Of a DNA stretch of 64,000 nucleotides, positions 33,092 to 43,093 are shown piece after piece. The position numbers and the translations under genes are program-made. The stretch lies in NCBI GenBank assembly GCA_026129335.1, contig JAHCIH010000002.1, positions 62,001-126,000 on the forward strand, read 5' to 3'. Positions within the stretch are counted from its first letter, which is position 1; every line of letters starts with the position of its first letter. The notes under the pieces are model-generated. The model was given only the letters and a program-made list of their open reading frames with translations, did no database searches and was not told the origin of the DNA. Origin of the DNA: Anaerolineales bacterium. GTDB lineage: Bacteria; Chloroflexota; Anaerolineae; Anaerolineales; UBA11579.

Positions 33092-33568
33092 CTAAGGCTT
33101 CATCACCTTGCGGATGATGCTGGTGTCCACAGTGAAGCCGTATTTGGCCCAGAAGTTCAGGCTGACCTCGTTGCCCAATTGCACTTCGCCCTCAATGGAG
33201 TGCACGCCCAACTCGGCGAACTTCTTCATCGCCTCGTCGCCCAGCATGCGGCCCACGCCGGTACCGCGCAGACTGTCATCCACGTACATGTCGCTGAGCT
33301 GGCCCACTTGCATGCCGCCAAAATAGGCCGGGCTTTGCTTGACGCGGCAGAGCAGGAAGGCCACCGGAGCGCCCTCCGGCCCAGCCACCCACAGAAAGCT
33401 GAAGCGGCCCAAGGTGCGCTTGAACGAATCGACCCACTTGTCCGCGGCATCATCCGGCAGCGAATAGATCAAGCCCAAGCCCAGGTGGTACTCCTGCAGC
33501 TTCTTCCAATAGACGGCTACGCCGGGCAGGTCGGCGGGTGTGGCCTCGCGAACGGTCCATTCGGTCAT
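33092..33568 (-). CDS. GNAT-family N-acetyltransferase
   Basis: A 158-residue GNAT protein. The acetyl-CoA-binding motif A is SDMYVDDSLRGTGVGRMLGD (R-G-T-G-V-G), preceded by the usual strand and followed by a helix and VHSIEGEVQLGNEVSLNFWA, then KYGFTV. Length is normal. The ATG at 33568 overlaps the stop of the aaRS-like gene (ATGA), so the two are almost surely co-translated. It may acetylate the aminoacyl group loaded on the carrier protein, or an amino sugar; sequence does not decide. Acetyl-CoA use is established for the family. Confidence 0.85.
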   Translation of the reverse strand: MTEWTVREATPADLPGVAVYWKKLQEYHLGLGLIYSLPDDAADKWVDSFKRTLGRFSFLWVAGPEGAPVAFLLCRVKQSPAYFGGMQVGQLSDMYVDDSLRGTGVGRMLGDEAMKKFAELGVHSIEGEVQLGNEVSLNFWAKYGFTVDTSIIRKVMKP

Positions 33569-34761
33569 GCCAGCACCTCGCGGATCTCCGCCGGCCAGGC
33601 CGCCGGGTCCAGGCCGAACTGGCAGAGGAAAGCGTAAGCCAGGCGCTCCAAGCCAAAGGCCACGCAGCCGGTGTGCGCCGGCTTGCCGTCCGGCAGGCTG
33701 ATGTTCAGGTGGCGGCCGAAAAAGTCCTGGTGGTAGTTGTACGAACCCACCGCCAGCGAACCATCCTTGAACGGCAGGCGGGCACGGATTTCGTATTTCA
33801 GTTGGAAGGCGTTTTGGAAGGCGGCCTGCTTGCGGAACTCGCCCACGAAGAAGGGGTCGTTGGCGCTCTCCACCAGGTAGGCCAAGCCAATACGCTCGAG
33901 GAAGGCGGCCACCTTCTGGCGGCCGCCCTCGCGGTTCTCCAACACGAAGTCCGCCGGGCCGACGAAGATGACCTCGCGCATGGTGAAGTCCCACAAGCGC
34001 TCCAGCGTGTTCAGGTTGCTGGACTCGTAGCGGAAGCAGTGGCCCACGGCAGTAGCGATCAGCTGGCCGCCGGGCAGCGGCTTGTCGGCCAAGGCGAAAT
34101 AGTAATGATAGCAGACCGCCGGCGAGAGCAGCGCCTGGATCCTGGAGAAGGACTCTGGCGGTGCATTGAGGCCGGCTTCTTCATAATGGGTATGCTCGGC
34201 GAAATCGTTGATCACATGCAGGTCTTCGCGCAAGTGGGTGGCGAAGGTCAGCGAATGAGGGAAGGCGCGGAAGTAATTCACCCGGTCGAGCTTCTCCGCC
34301 GAGATCAGCGTCGGAAAACGCTGTGGCGCGGCCCCAAATTCGGCGGCCAGTTCCACAAAATAGCGCTCAAAGGCTTCGATGAGCCGCGTGACCAGCGGGC
34401 CGAGGGAGTAGATGCCGGTGTGCTCGCGGCTCACCTCGCCGCGGGCCAGCAGCTCAGGCATGGGATCCTCGGCATAGGGCACCGGCCGCGCCATGTGGTC
34501 TTCCAACACTTCGACCTTGGGCGGCAGCGCGCCCTTGGCCATCTCCTCGACGACTTGCAGCACCTTGGCCTCCAGCGCGGCCAGGGCAGCGGCGTCCAAA
34601 CCGCCTGCCAGTTCGAGGCGAACGGTGCCGCCATCTTCCGAGATGGCCGCGGTCTGGATGGCTTCGTCTACGTAAGCCAGGCGGGACTGCACCTGGCCGA
34701 TAAGATGTGCAGGGATGGGAAATGCGGAAGCGAAACTGTGCTCCGCGGCGCGCTCAGCCAT
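33565..34761 (-). CDS. Class-II aaRS-like amino acid:[carrier protein] ligase
   Basis: A 398-residue homologue of the catalytic core of atypical seryl-tRNA synthetase, lacking a tRNA-binding arm. The known family activates glycine or alanine and loads it on a phosphopantetheine carrier protein. Class-II motif 2 is TAVGHCFRYESSNLNTLERL (237-256) and motif 3 is CVAFGLERLAYAF (366-378). Cys217, Glu263 and Cys366 are spaced 46 and 103, close to the Cys-Glu-Cys zinc site I recall for the Bradyrhizobium enzyme (131/176/279). An additional N-terminal domain of about 85 residues is present. The carrier-protein gene lies immediately upstream and overlaps by eight bases, which supports the assignment strongly. 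The amino acid is unknown. Confidence 0.88.
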   Translation of the reverse strand: MAERAAEHSFASAFPIPAHLIGQVQSRLAYVDEAIQTAAISEDGGTVRLELAGGLDAAALAALEAKVLQVVEEMAKGALPPKVEVLEDHMARPVPYAEDPMPELLARGEVSREHTGIYSLGPLVTRLIEAFERYFVELAAEFGAAPQRFPTLISAEKLDRVNYFRAFPHSLTFATHLREDLHVINDFAEHTHYEEAGLNAPPESFSRIQALLSPAVCYHYYFALADKPLPGGQLIATAVGHCFRYESSNLNTLERLWDFTMREVIFVGPADFVLENREGGRQKVAAFLERIGLAYLVESANDPFFVGEFRKQAAFQNAFQLKYEIRARLPFKDGSLAVGSYNYHQDFFGRHLNISLPDGKPAHTGCVAFGLERLAYAFLCQFGLDPAAWPAEIREVLA

Positions 34762-35008
34762 GCTGTTTGGCCTGGATGTGGGCCAGGATGGCAGGCAAGC
34801 TGATGAGCTCGGCGATCGTCTCCGCGCTGATTTCCACGCCGAACTGGCTCTCCAGGCCGAGCATCAGGTCCATGTGGGCCATCGAATCCCACTGGGGCAA
34901 TTCGCCCAGTTGGGCCTCGGCGTCGATATCGGCCGGGTCCATTTGGAAGGTCTGCGCCAGCAAGCCACGCAGTTCATCCAGCAAAGGGGTTTGCGTCTCC
35001 GAACTCAT
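34754..35008 (-). CDS. Acyl/aminoacyl carrier protein
   Basis: An 84-residue carrier protein. LPQWDSMAHMDLMLGLESQF carries the phosphopantetheine attachment site DSM with Ser42. Helix 2 (AHMDLMLGLESQFGVEISAE) and the acidic surface are typical. A separate fatty-acid ACP is expected elsewhere in the genome; this one overlaps the aaRS-like ligase gene by eight bases and is therefore its likely partner. CoA, needed for the prosthetic group, is made by the operon at 10818-16300. No phosphopantetheinyl transferase is visible in the window. Confidence 0.92.
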   Translation of the reverse strand: MSSETQTPLLDELRGLLAQTFQMDPADIDAEAQLGELPQWDSMAHMDLMLGLESQFGVEISAETIAELISLPAILAHIQAKQHG

Positions 35009-35017
35009 GTCGAGGTC

Positions 35018-36595
35018 TTATACCAGAAAAGGCCCGCCGTTTACAACTCCATCGTGCACCGCTCGTACCGCTGGGGAATTCTCCGGCCGCAGCGCGTCCA
35101 CGGGGAAATCTTTGAAGTGCACCAGCCCCTTGGTGGTGTGCGGGGAGAGGAAATCGCCGAAAGGCAGCGCGGTGCGGAAGAGCTGGAAATAGAGCACGCG
35201 CCGCGCTTCGGCGACCATCGCCGCCGGCTGGGCGACCTGCTCCGCCGCCAACCACTCGGCGGCCTGGCGTAGATACTTCGCCGACGACTTTGGATAGAAG
35301 ACAGTTGGGTAGCGCGTGTAGCGCGCCGCGCCGCCGCACAGCACGGGCTTGCCCATGATCGAAGCCTCCAGGCCGATGGAGGAGTTGTAGACCATCACGA
35401 AGTGCGAACGCTGAATGAGCGCGTACGAGCTGAGGTATTCAGTGGCGTCCACGAAGACCACATTGGGCAGTTCAGCGACGCGGTTGGCCTGCGCCCATTG
35501 AGCCACGCTCTGGCGGCTTTGCTTGTTGTCGCGCATCTCGTCGGGATGGGCGCGGATGATGAACAGCGTGTCGGGATGGACGCGGATCAGCGGCAGGAGC
35601 TGGTCCAACCAGTCGAACATATCCGCAAACAGCGTATTGGCGTGCACCTGGCTGGTGTCAAAGATGACGTTGGTGAAGATGGGCACGATTTGCTTGAACC
35701 GGGCCGCCCTGGTCAAAAAGGCCTCGTCCAATTCCTGCATCTGCGGCCAGAATTGCACGCCGGCCATGCTGAAGCGGCCCTGGAAGCGCTCGCCCAGATA
35801 CTCGTCCAACTGCTGGTCCTGCGCCGCGTCGAGCTGGAAATCGTCGGAGATGTCCATCGGGTAGGCGGTGGCCTCGCTGTGGCTGAAGAAAGCAGTCAGT
35901 GGGCGCAGCGCCACTTCGTGGGTGATGGTGCGCAGCCCGCGGCGGCGGGCCAGCCAGGCGGCGGTGGCTTCGGGGAACATCACACCGTTGAACAGCACCA
36001 CCGCTTGGGGCTGCACCTCGTCCAACAGCTGCTCGAACTCTCGGGCCACGTTGTAGGCCGAGAGAATGTATTCGCGAAAGAGGAAGCGGGTTGGCTCGTC
36101 GTCGGCCAGGTGATGGCGGCGCAGCGCCCAACGCAGGCCGGGCAGCACCAGCCGGCCCAACGGCCAGCCCCCGTGGCTGTACCCCTCCAGTTGGGCGATG
36201 TCCATGCCCTGGATGGCAGCGGCCACCTCGGCCTGCTCGGCGAAGCCGAACCAGTATGCCTCAGCCCCGGCGTGCAGCCGCTGCGAACGAGCGATGCACG
36301 CCGGGCAGTCCGGCGCCAGCTGGGGCGCGTCGGGGTTGGTGCCCAGCACGCAGCGGCTCATCCCGCTGCGGCAGACGAAGTGCACGATGCGCAAGCCGGC
36401 CAGCCGCAGCCCCCAGGCAGCCAGGATGGAAAAGGCGGCATTCTGGCTGACGTGACCGAGGCGCGCCGAGGCGTTGAAGAAGACCACCGCAGGCCCATCG
36501 GGTTGGGCACGCGCGGCCACAGCACGGGCAGCGCGGGCCAGCCGCCAATCGCTGAGCAGACTATGCAGTTTGGAGGCGATACGTGTGAACAACAA
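35018..36595 (-). CDS. Capsule-synthesis-type glycosyltransferase, GT-B like
   Basis: A 525-residue protein. AVVFFNASARLGHVSQNAAF near the N terminus, a middle with LDEVQPQAVVLFNGVMFPEA, and a C-terminal half with IRVHPDTLFIIRAHPDEMR, VVFVDATEYLSSYALI and VMVYNSSIGLEASIMGKPVL. The HPDE and SSIGLEA segments match the donor-binding half of capsule-synthesis (KpsC/KpsS-like) transferases. No ATG is available at the 5' end; I chose TTG 36595, eight bases after a GGAGGG, and the next gene's stop lies just upstream. The start is uncertain. Similar proteins are encoded at 46700-48136 and 55674-57266. The sugar is unknown. Confidence 0.72.
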   Translation of the reverse strand: MLFTRIASKLHSLLSDWRLARAARAVAARAQPDGPAVVFFNASARLGHVSQNAAFSILAAWGLRLAGLRIVHFVCRSGMSRCVLGTNPDAPQLAPDCPACIARSQRLHAGAEAYWFGFAEQAEVAAAIQGMDIAQLEGYSHGGWPLGRLVLPGLRWALRRHHLADDEPTRFLFREYILSAYNVAREFEQLLDEVQPQAVVLFNGVMFPEATAAWLARRRGLRTITHEVALRPLTAFFSHSEATAYPMDISDDFQLDAAQDQQLDEYLGERFQGRFSMAGVQFWPQMQELDEAFLTRAARFKQIVPIFTNVIFDTSQVHANTLFADMFDWLDQLLPLIRVHPDTLFIIRAHPDEMRDNKQSRQSVAQWAQANRVAELPNVVFVDATEYLSSYALIQRSHFVMVYNSSIGLEASIMGKPVLCGGAARYTRYPTVFYPKSSAKYLRQAAEWLAAEQVAQPAAMVAEARRVLYFQLFRTALPFGDFLSPHTTKGLVHFKDFPVDALRPENSPAVRAVHDGVVNGGPFLV

Positions 36596-36624
36596 CAGCC
36601 CTCCCCCTCCCGGGGCACGCGGGC

Positions 36625-37497
36625 TTATTGCACGCGGCGCAGTTTCTGCAGGGAGGGTAATTCGCTCGCGTAGACCTGCTTGACGCCGTTGCCCAGGGCC
36701 TGTTCGGTGACGCGGATGTACTTGACCAGCCGCTGCAGGCCGCTGGGCTCCACCGAGGCAGCCTGGTCGCTGCCCCACATCGCCCGGTCCAGGGTGATGT
36801 GGCGCTCGATCAAACAGGCGCCCATGGCTACCGCCACGGCGGAGACGACCAGGCCGACTTCGTGGCCAGAGTAGCCTACCGGGCAAGGATAGGCTTCGCG
36901 CAAGGTCTGGATCATGCGCAGGTTGAGCTCTTCCGGCTCGCAGGGATAGGTGCTGGTGGTATGGGTCAGCACCAGATTGTCGGTGCCGACCACTTCCACC
37001 GCGGCCTTGATCTGCTCGTCGGTGGACATGCCGGTAGAAAGCACGATCGGCTTGCCGGTCTTGCGCAGGTGGCGCAGCAAGCCGTGGTCAGTCAACGAGG
37101 CTGAAGGTACCTTGTAGCACGGCGTGTCAAAGGCTTCCATGAAATCCACCGAGCCTTCATCCCAGACCGAGACGAACCAGTCCATGCCTTTGGCCTTGCA
37201 GTGCGCTTCGATTTCGCGGTAGGCGGCTTCGTCGAACTCGACTTTGTAGCGATAGTCCAGGTAGCTGATGTAGCCCCAAGGCGTCTCGCGCATCTTGTCC
37301 TTCTGGTCGTCGGGCACGGCCAGTTCGGGTGTGCGTTTCTGGAACTTGACCGCGTCGGCCCCCGCCCACTTGGCCAGGTCGATGAGTTGCTTGGCAATCT
37401 CAATGTCGCCGTTGTGGTTGATGCCGATTTCACCGATGATGTACGCCGGGTGGCCATCTCCCACCATGCGCGCGCCGATTTGCACTTCTCGCTTCAT
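36625..37497 (-). CDS. neuB: NeuB-family nonulosonic acid synthase lacking the SAF domain
   Basis: A 290-residue TIM-barrel enzyme that condenses phosphoenolpyruvate with a six-carbon amino sugar to a nine-carbon acid. Motifs are IIGEIGINHNGDIEIAKQLI, AGADAVKFQKR, YKVPSASLTDHGLL, IVLSTGMSTDEQIKAA, TSTYPCEPEELNLRMI and VGYSGHEVGLVVS, then CLIERHITLDRAMWGSDQA. The usual C-terminal SAF (antifreeze-like) domain, which caps the active site of the partner subunit, is absent, and the protein ends after the barrel. It could be naturally short or paired with a separate SAF protein. Sialic, legionaminic and pseudaminic synthases cannot be told apart by eye. It overlaps the NeuA-HAD gene by four bases. 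Confidence 0.85.
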   Translation of the reverse strand: MKREVQIGARMVGDGHPAYIIGEIGINHNGDIEIAKQLIDLAKWAGADAVKFQKRTPELAVPDDQKDKMRETPWGYISYLDYRYKVEFDEAAYREIEAHCKAKGMDWFVSVWDEGSVDFMEAFDTPCYKVPSASLTDHGLLRHLRKTGKPIVLSTGMSTDEQIKAAVEVVGTDNLVLTHTTSTYPCEPEELNLRMIQTLREAYPCPVGYSGHEVGLVVSAVAVAMGACLIERHITLDRAMWGSDQAASVEPSGLQRLVKYIRVTEQALGNGVKQVYASELPSLQKLRRVQ

Positions 37498-38732
37498 TTG
37501 CTCTCCTTGGGGAGTCTCTGCATGATTAAATCACAAAGCTCGCGCACCGCCCCGCGGCCACCGGGGTAAATGAGCACGATGTCCGCCTCGCGCAGCACGG
37601 CGGAGTGAGCATCGCCAACCGCCACCGCACAGCCCACCAGCGGGAAGCAGGGCAGGTCGTTGGTGTCGTTGCCCACGTAGACCGTCTCGGCAGCGGGGAT
37701 GTTCTTTTCGGCCAATATTTGCTTGAGCAGCGTGGCTTTGTCGTCGATGCCCTGGTGGTAGGCGATGCCCAGCTTTTCGCAGCGGCGGGCGACCACCGGG
37801 TTGGTCTCCATGGAAATCACCAACAGCTCCACGCCGGCCTTGCGCAACTGCATCAGGCCCAGGCCGTCGCTGCGGTTGGCGGCCACCTGCTCGCGGCCGT
37901 CCTGGTCGACCCAGACGCGGTTGTCGGTCATCACGCCGTCGAAGTCGAGCACCAGCAGGCGCACCGTGTCCGGCAGCGGCCGGCAGGCTGCCCCGGGCCA
38001 GACGATGTCCAACTCGCCGGAGGCAGCCAGCCACTCGGCGCGGCGCCAATCGTTGGGCGTGTCGATATCCACCGTGTAGCGCGGGTCAACATGCACCGGC
38101 CAGATGGACGCGCCGCTCATGCTGCCCTTTTTTAGGATGGTCGTTGCCCGAATGGCGTCCACATGCCCGGTCTGCCAATAGGTTGCTGGCAGTTCCTGGC
38201 GGGGGGAGTTGTAGGGTTCGGAGTTGCCTTTAACCTTGAGCAACGGCTGCATCACGCCGCCTTCGGTCAGGGACCACATTTTGTACGGGTTCTGGCCCGA
38301 AGGCACCACCCCGCGCACCGAATCAGCTTCAGGCTGGCTGAGCAGCACTTCCACGGCCTCGTCCACCAAGCCGGGCGGGCGCAGCGGCGAGGTGGGCCGC
38401 AACTGCACGACAATATCCGGCTTGTATTTCTCGTTCTCGGCCAGCCAACCCAGGGCGTGCTGGAAGAGCGACAGGTCCTGGCTGTCGTCGCGAGCGAATT
38501 CGGCCGGGCGCAGGAAGGGCGCCTCAGCGCCATACTCGCGGGCCAGTTCAGCCATCTCGGCGTCGTCGGTCGAGATAATCGTGCGGGTTACCCGCGTCGC
38601 CTGGACGCCGGCAGCCACGCTGTAGGCCAGCAGGGGGTGCCCCAGGAAAAGCAGGGCGTTCTTGCGCGGGATGCTCTTTGAACCGCCGCGGGCGGGAACA
38701 ACCGCCAGGACTTCGGGCTGTTTGGCGTTCAC
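37494..38732 (-). CDS. neuA: CMP-nonulosonate cytidylyltransferase fused to a HAD phosphatase
   Basis: A 412-residue bifunctional protein. Residues 1-235 are NeuA-like: VVPARGGSKSIPRKN (11-25) is the CTP loop, IISTDDAEMAELAREYGAE (52-70) follows, and LRPTSPLRPPGLVDEA (111-126) is the second motif. Residues 255-405 are a KdsC-type HAD phosphatase with DFDGVMTDN (263-271, nucleophile Asp263), VISMET, DDKATLL and the metal motif GNDTND (354-359). The phosphatase would dephosphorylate the nine-carbon acid 9-phosphate before CMP transfer, as in vertebrate CMAS-type fusions. That suggests a phosphorylated six-carbon substrate for the neighbouring NeuB. It overlaps both neighbours. Confidence 0.9.
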   Translation of the reverse strand: MNAKQPEVLAVVPARGGSKSIPRKNALLFLGHPLLAYSVAAGVQATRVTRTIISTDDAEMAELAREYGAEAPFLRPAEFARDDSQDLSLFQHALGWLAENEKYKPDIVVQLRPTSPLRPPGLVDEAVEVLLSQPEADSVRGVVPSGQNPYKMWSLTEGGVMQPLLKVKGNSEPYNSPRQELPATYWQTGHVDAIRATTILKKGSMSGASIWPVHVDPRYTVDIDTPNDWRRAEWLAASGELDIVWPGAACRPLPDTVRLLVLDFDGVMTDNRVWVDQDGREQVAANRSDGLGLMQLRKAGVELLVISMETNPVVARRCEKLGIAYHQGIDDKATLLKQILAEKNIPAAETVYVGNDTNDLPCFPLVGCAVAVGDAHSAVLREADIVLIYPGGRGAVRELCDLIMQRLPKESK

Positions 38733-39547
38733 CAGGCCGTCCAGCCTCCGTCCACCACCAGGTTGGCTCCGGTCATGTAGCTGGATGCATCCGAAGCCAG
38801 GAAGAGCAGCGCGCCGTTCATCTCATCCGGCTGAGCCATGCGGCCCAGCACGGCCCGCGCTGAGTAGGCCTGCACGAACTGTTCGTCGTGCCCGTTGAAG
38901 ACGCCGCCGGGGGTCAACGCGTTGGCGCGGATGCCCTTGTCGCCGTAATAAGTCGCCAGGTATTTGGTCAGGCCCAAAATACCCGCCTTGGTCACGGTGT
39001 AATCCACCGGCTTGTATTGGGTGGGCTGGCCGGGGCGTTGGTAGAGACGCTGGTCCGGGCCGCCCAGACCATAGGTCGAGCAGATGTTAATGATCACGCC
39101 GCGCTGTTGTGTCAGCATTTGTTTGGCGGCAGCCTGTGAGCAGAGGAAGGCGCCGGTCAGGTTGACCCGCAGAGAGGCCTCCCAGGCTTCCAGCGAGTAT
39201 TCCTCGAAGGCACTGCTGTGTTTGCCCTGGCCGGACTGGTCGAATTTGGGATCGAGTGCGGCGCTGTTCACCAGAATGTCCAGGCCCCCGCACTGCTCCA
39301 CCGCCGCCGCGGCCATGGCGGCCACTGAGGCCGCATCGCCCACGTCCACCTGGGCCGCTGCCGCCCGGCCGCCGGCCGCCTGGATGCCCGCGGCGGTTTC
39401 CCCGGCGGCGGCCAGATTGGCATCGGCCACCAGCACGGCGGCCCCGGCGGCGGCCAGGGTGGCGCAGAACTGGCGGCCCAGCAGGCCCGCGCCGCCGGTG
39501 ACTACCGCGGCGCGGCCGGACAGGTCGAAGGATGGCAGGGTGGACAT
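38729..39547 (-). CDS. Short-chain dehydrogenase/reductase, PtmA-like
   Basis: A 272-residue SDR. TGGAGLLG at 17-24, NSAA near 94, catalytic Ser157, Tyr183 and Lys187 (YTVTK), and the tail SYMTGANLVVDGGWTAW. The segment STYGLGGPDQRLYQ followed by PGQPTQYKPVDYTV, with its long insert before the catalytic Tyr, is typical of SDRs next to neuA/neuB (PtmA group). Its reaction is unproven; it may oxidise or reduce a sugar intermediate. ATG 39547 was chosen; a TTG nine bases upstream is less likely. It sits between the Sat-CysC gene (22 bases) and neuA (four-base overlap). Confidence 0.86.
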   Translation of the reverse strand: MSTLPSFDLSGRAAVVTGGAGLLGRQFCATLAAAGAAVLVADANLAAAGETAAGIQAAGGRAAAAQVDVGDAASVAAMAAAAVEQCGGLDILVNSAALDPKFDQSGQGKHSSAFEEYSLEAWEASLRVNLTGAFLCSQAAAKQMLTQQRGVIINICSTYGLGGPDQRLYQRPGQPTQYKPVDYTVTKAGILGLTKYLATYYGDKGIRANALTPGGVFNGHDEQFVQAYSARAVLGRMAQPDEMNGALLFLASDASSYMTGANLVVDGGWTAW

Positions 39548-39569
39548 AGCGGGCAACCGGCTGCCCTAA

Positions 39570-41324
<1,755 letters not shown>

Positions 41325-41353
41325 TCAACTCCACAATAAGTGCCCGGCACAAA

Positions 41354-41378
41354 ACAGCCTGCACGATTGGCAGGCTGT
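41354..41378 (-). repeat. Inverted repeat in the Sat-CysC leader
   Basis: ACAGCCTGC (41354-41362) and GCAGGCTGT (41370-41378) form a perfect nine-base stem with a seven-base loop. Read on the minus strand, TTTT follows, and TTGACA overlaps its 5' arm. It lies 29 bases before the Sat-CysC start and could be an operator, weak terminator or attenuator. Confidence 0.5.
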
Positions 41379-41447
41379 CAAGGCGGGCGGTCAGTATGGC
41401 AAATCATACCACCAAGGCACCCAAACGGCTACAGGGGCCTGTTTGGT

Positions 41448-41453
41448 TATAAT
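41448..41453 (+). promoter_or_regulatory. Consensus -10 box before the GT-C gene pair
   Basis: TATAAT lies ten bases before the ATG at 41464. No convincing -35 is seen at normal spacing. The transcript would start about four bases before the start codon, so the message would be nearly leaderless. Confidence 0.5.
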
Positions 41454-41463
41454 CGCTTTTCTT

Positions 41464-43092
41464 ATGTTAAAAGCCCCTGTTCTGGCCCCGCAAACCACTC
41501 GCCTGCTGGGCATGCTCGGCCTGGCCGCTATTTTGCTGGTTTTCGCCGTGTATTGCTCGCGGTTTATCGAACGCACCAGTTTTGTGATCGATGGGCAGCG
41601 CTACTATGCTTTGTTCGACGACGCAATGATTTCGATGCAGTATGCCCGCAACTTTGCCGAAGGCCACGGTCTGGCGTGGAACGCGGGCGGCGAACGCGTG
41701 GAGGGCTACAGCAACCCGGGCTGGGTACTGTACATGGCCCTGCTGCACAAGCTGGGCCTGCCCGGCAACCAAACCAGCCTGCCGGTGCAGATCAGCGGGG
41801 CCGTATTTTTGGGATTGAACATTGTGGTGGTCTGGCTGATCGCCCGGCGAGTGCTGGAAGGCGAGCTGGCCCCGCTGTTGGCCGCCGGCCTGACCGGCTT
41901 CTATTTCCACTTGAACAACTGGGCGCTGCAAGGCATGGAGGTGGGCTTGCTGACCTTGCTGCTGAGCAGCGCGGTCTGGCTGGCGCTGCGCGCCGGGGAT
42001 GCCGGGCGCTTCTCGGCCTGGCCCTACGCGCTGCTGGCCCTGGGCATTTGGGTGCGCGTGGACATGCTGGTGCCGCTGGTCGCCCTGGCGGTTGTGCTGG
42101 CCTGGCAGGATCCGCCCCACCGGACCCGCCACCTCGCCTGGGGGCTGGGGCTGCTGGCCGCCGCGCTGGCCTTGCAGACCGGCTGGCGTTACTGGTATTA
42201 CGGCGAGTGGCTGCCCAACACCTATGCCCTGAAAGTCGTCGGTATCCCGCTTGCCGAGCGCCTGCGGCGCGGCCTGGATGTGTTCGGCGACTTCGTGTGG
42301 GACTCCGGCTGGCTGCTGATGGTGCTGCCCCTGCTGCTGTTGGCCTTTTGGCCGGGGCCGCACACACTGCTGCTCTTCGCGCTGCTGGCTGGCCAGATCG
42401 CCTACAGCATTTACGTGGGCGGCGACGCCTGGGAGCACAAAGGCGGGGCCAATCGCTTCATTGCTTTGGGCATGCCCTTGTTCTTCGTGCTCTTCGTGCA
42501 CGCCCTGGATAAGCTGCGCGGCGTCCTGCTGCAGCTGCGCCCGGGGGCCTGCGCGCAGTTGGCCGGCCAGGCCGTGCTGGCTGCGCTGGTCCTCACCAGC
42601 CTGTTCAGCTTCAACGTGATCCACGAGATGGATGCCCGCGACAAGTGGATGACGATCAAGCGGCCCATCTTCGTGCCGGGCACCGAACGCTACGTGAACC
42701 TGGGCCTGCTGATCAACGAGATCACCGCACCGGAAGCGCGCATCGCCGTGGCCACCGCCGGCAACATCATCTATTTCGCAGAGCGCTATGGCATCGACAT
42801 GCTGGGCAAGAACGACAAGGTGATCGCCCACAGCCAGCCGCACAGCACTGGCGGCTCACTGAGTAACGTGGAGGAAATCTTCCGCCCGGGCCACAACAAA
42901 TGGGATTATCATCACTCCATCGTCACCCTCCAGCCTGACATCGTTGCCCAAATCTGGGGCAGCAGCCACGAAATGGCCCCCTACCTGGAAGCCGGCGGCT
43001 TTGAACATTTCGAAGTGGATGGCTTCGTGCTTTTCATCCGCTCGGATTCGCCGTATGTGCTCTGGGACGTAGTGAACAGCCGCAGCCGGTAA
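41464..43092 (+). CDS. GT-C fold membrane glycosyltransferase, first of a tandem pair
   Basis: A 542-residue protein with ten to twelve membrane helices. The first outer loop has ALFDDAMISMQYARNFAEGH, GLAWNAGGERVEGYSNPGWV: the Asp-Asp pair is the catalytic acid position of GT-C enzymes, and the DDAxISxxYAxNxxxGxGLxxN pattern is shared with, among others, mycobacterial AftB. The last 120 residues are a soluble outer domain (IAVATAGNIIYFAERYGIDM, LGKNDK). It would use a polyprenyl-phosphate sugar outside the membrane. ATG 41464 was chosen just after the -10 box; a longer frame upstream runs through the promoter. It is followed two bases later by a paralogue. Confidence 0.78.
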   Translation: MLKAPVLAPQTTRLLGMLGLAAILLVFAVYCSRFIERTSFVIDGQRYYALFDDAMISMQYARNFAEGHGLAWNAGGERVEGYSNPGWVLYMALLHKLGLPGNQTSLPVQISGAVFLGLNIVVVWLIARRVLEGELAPLLAAGLTGFYFHLNNWALQGMEVGLLTLLLSSAVWLALRAGDAGRFSAWPYALLALGIWVRVDMLVPLVALAVVLAWQDPPHRTRHLAWGLGLLAAALALQTGWRYWYYGEWLPNTYALKVVGIPLAERLRRGLDVFGDFVWDSGWLLMVLPLLLLAFWPGPHTLLLFALLAGQIAYSIYVGGDAWEHKGGANRFIALGMPLFFVLFVHALDKLRGVLLQLRPGACAQLAGQAVLAALVLTSLFSFNVIHEMDARDKWMTIKRPIFVPGTERYVNLGLLINEITAPEARIAVATAGNIIYFAERYGIDMLGKNDKVIAHSQPHSTGGSLSNVEEIFRPGHNKWDYHHSIVTLQPDIVAQIWGSSHEMAPYLEAGGFEHFEVDGFVLFIRSDSPYVLWDVVNSRSR

Positions 43093-43093
43093 T

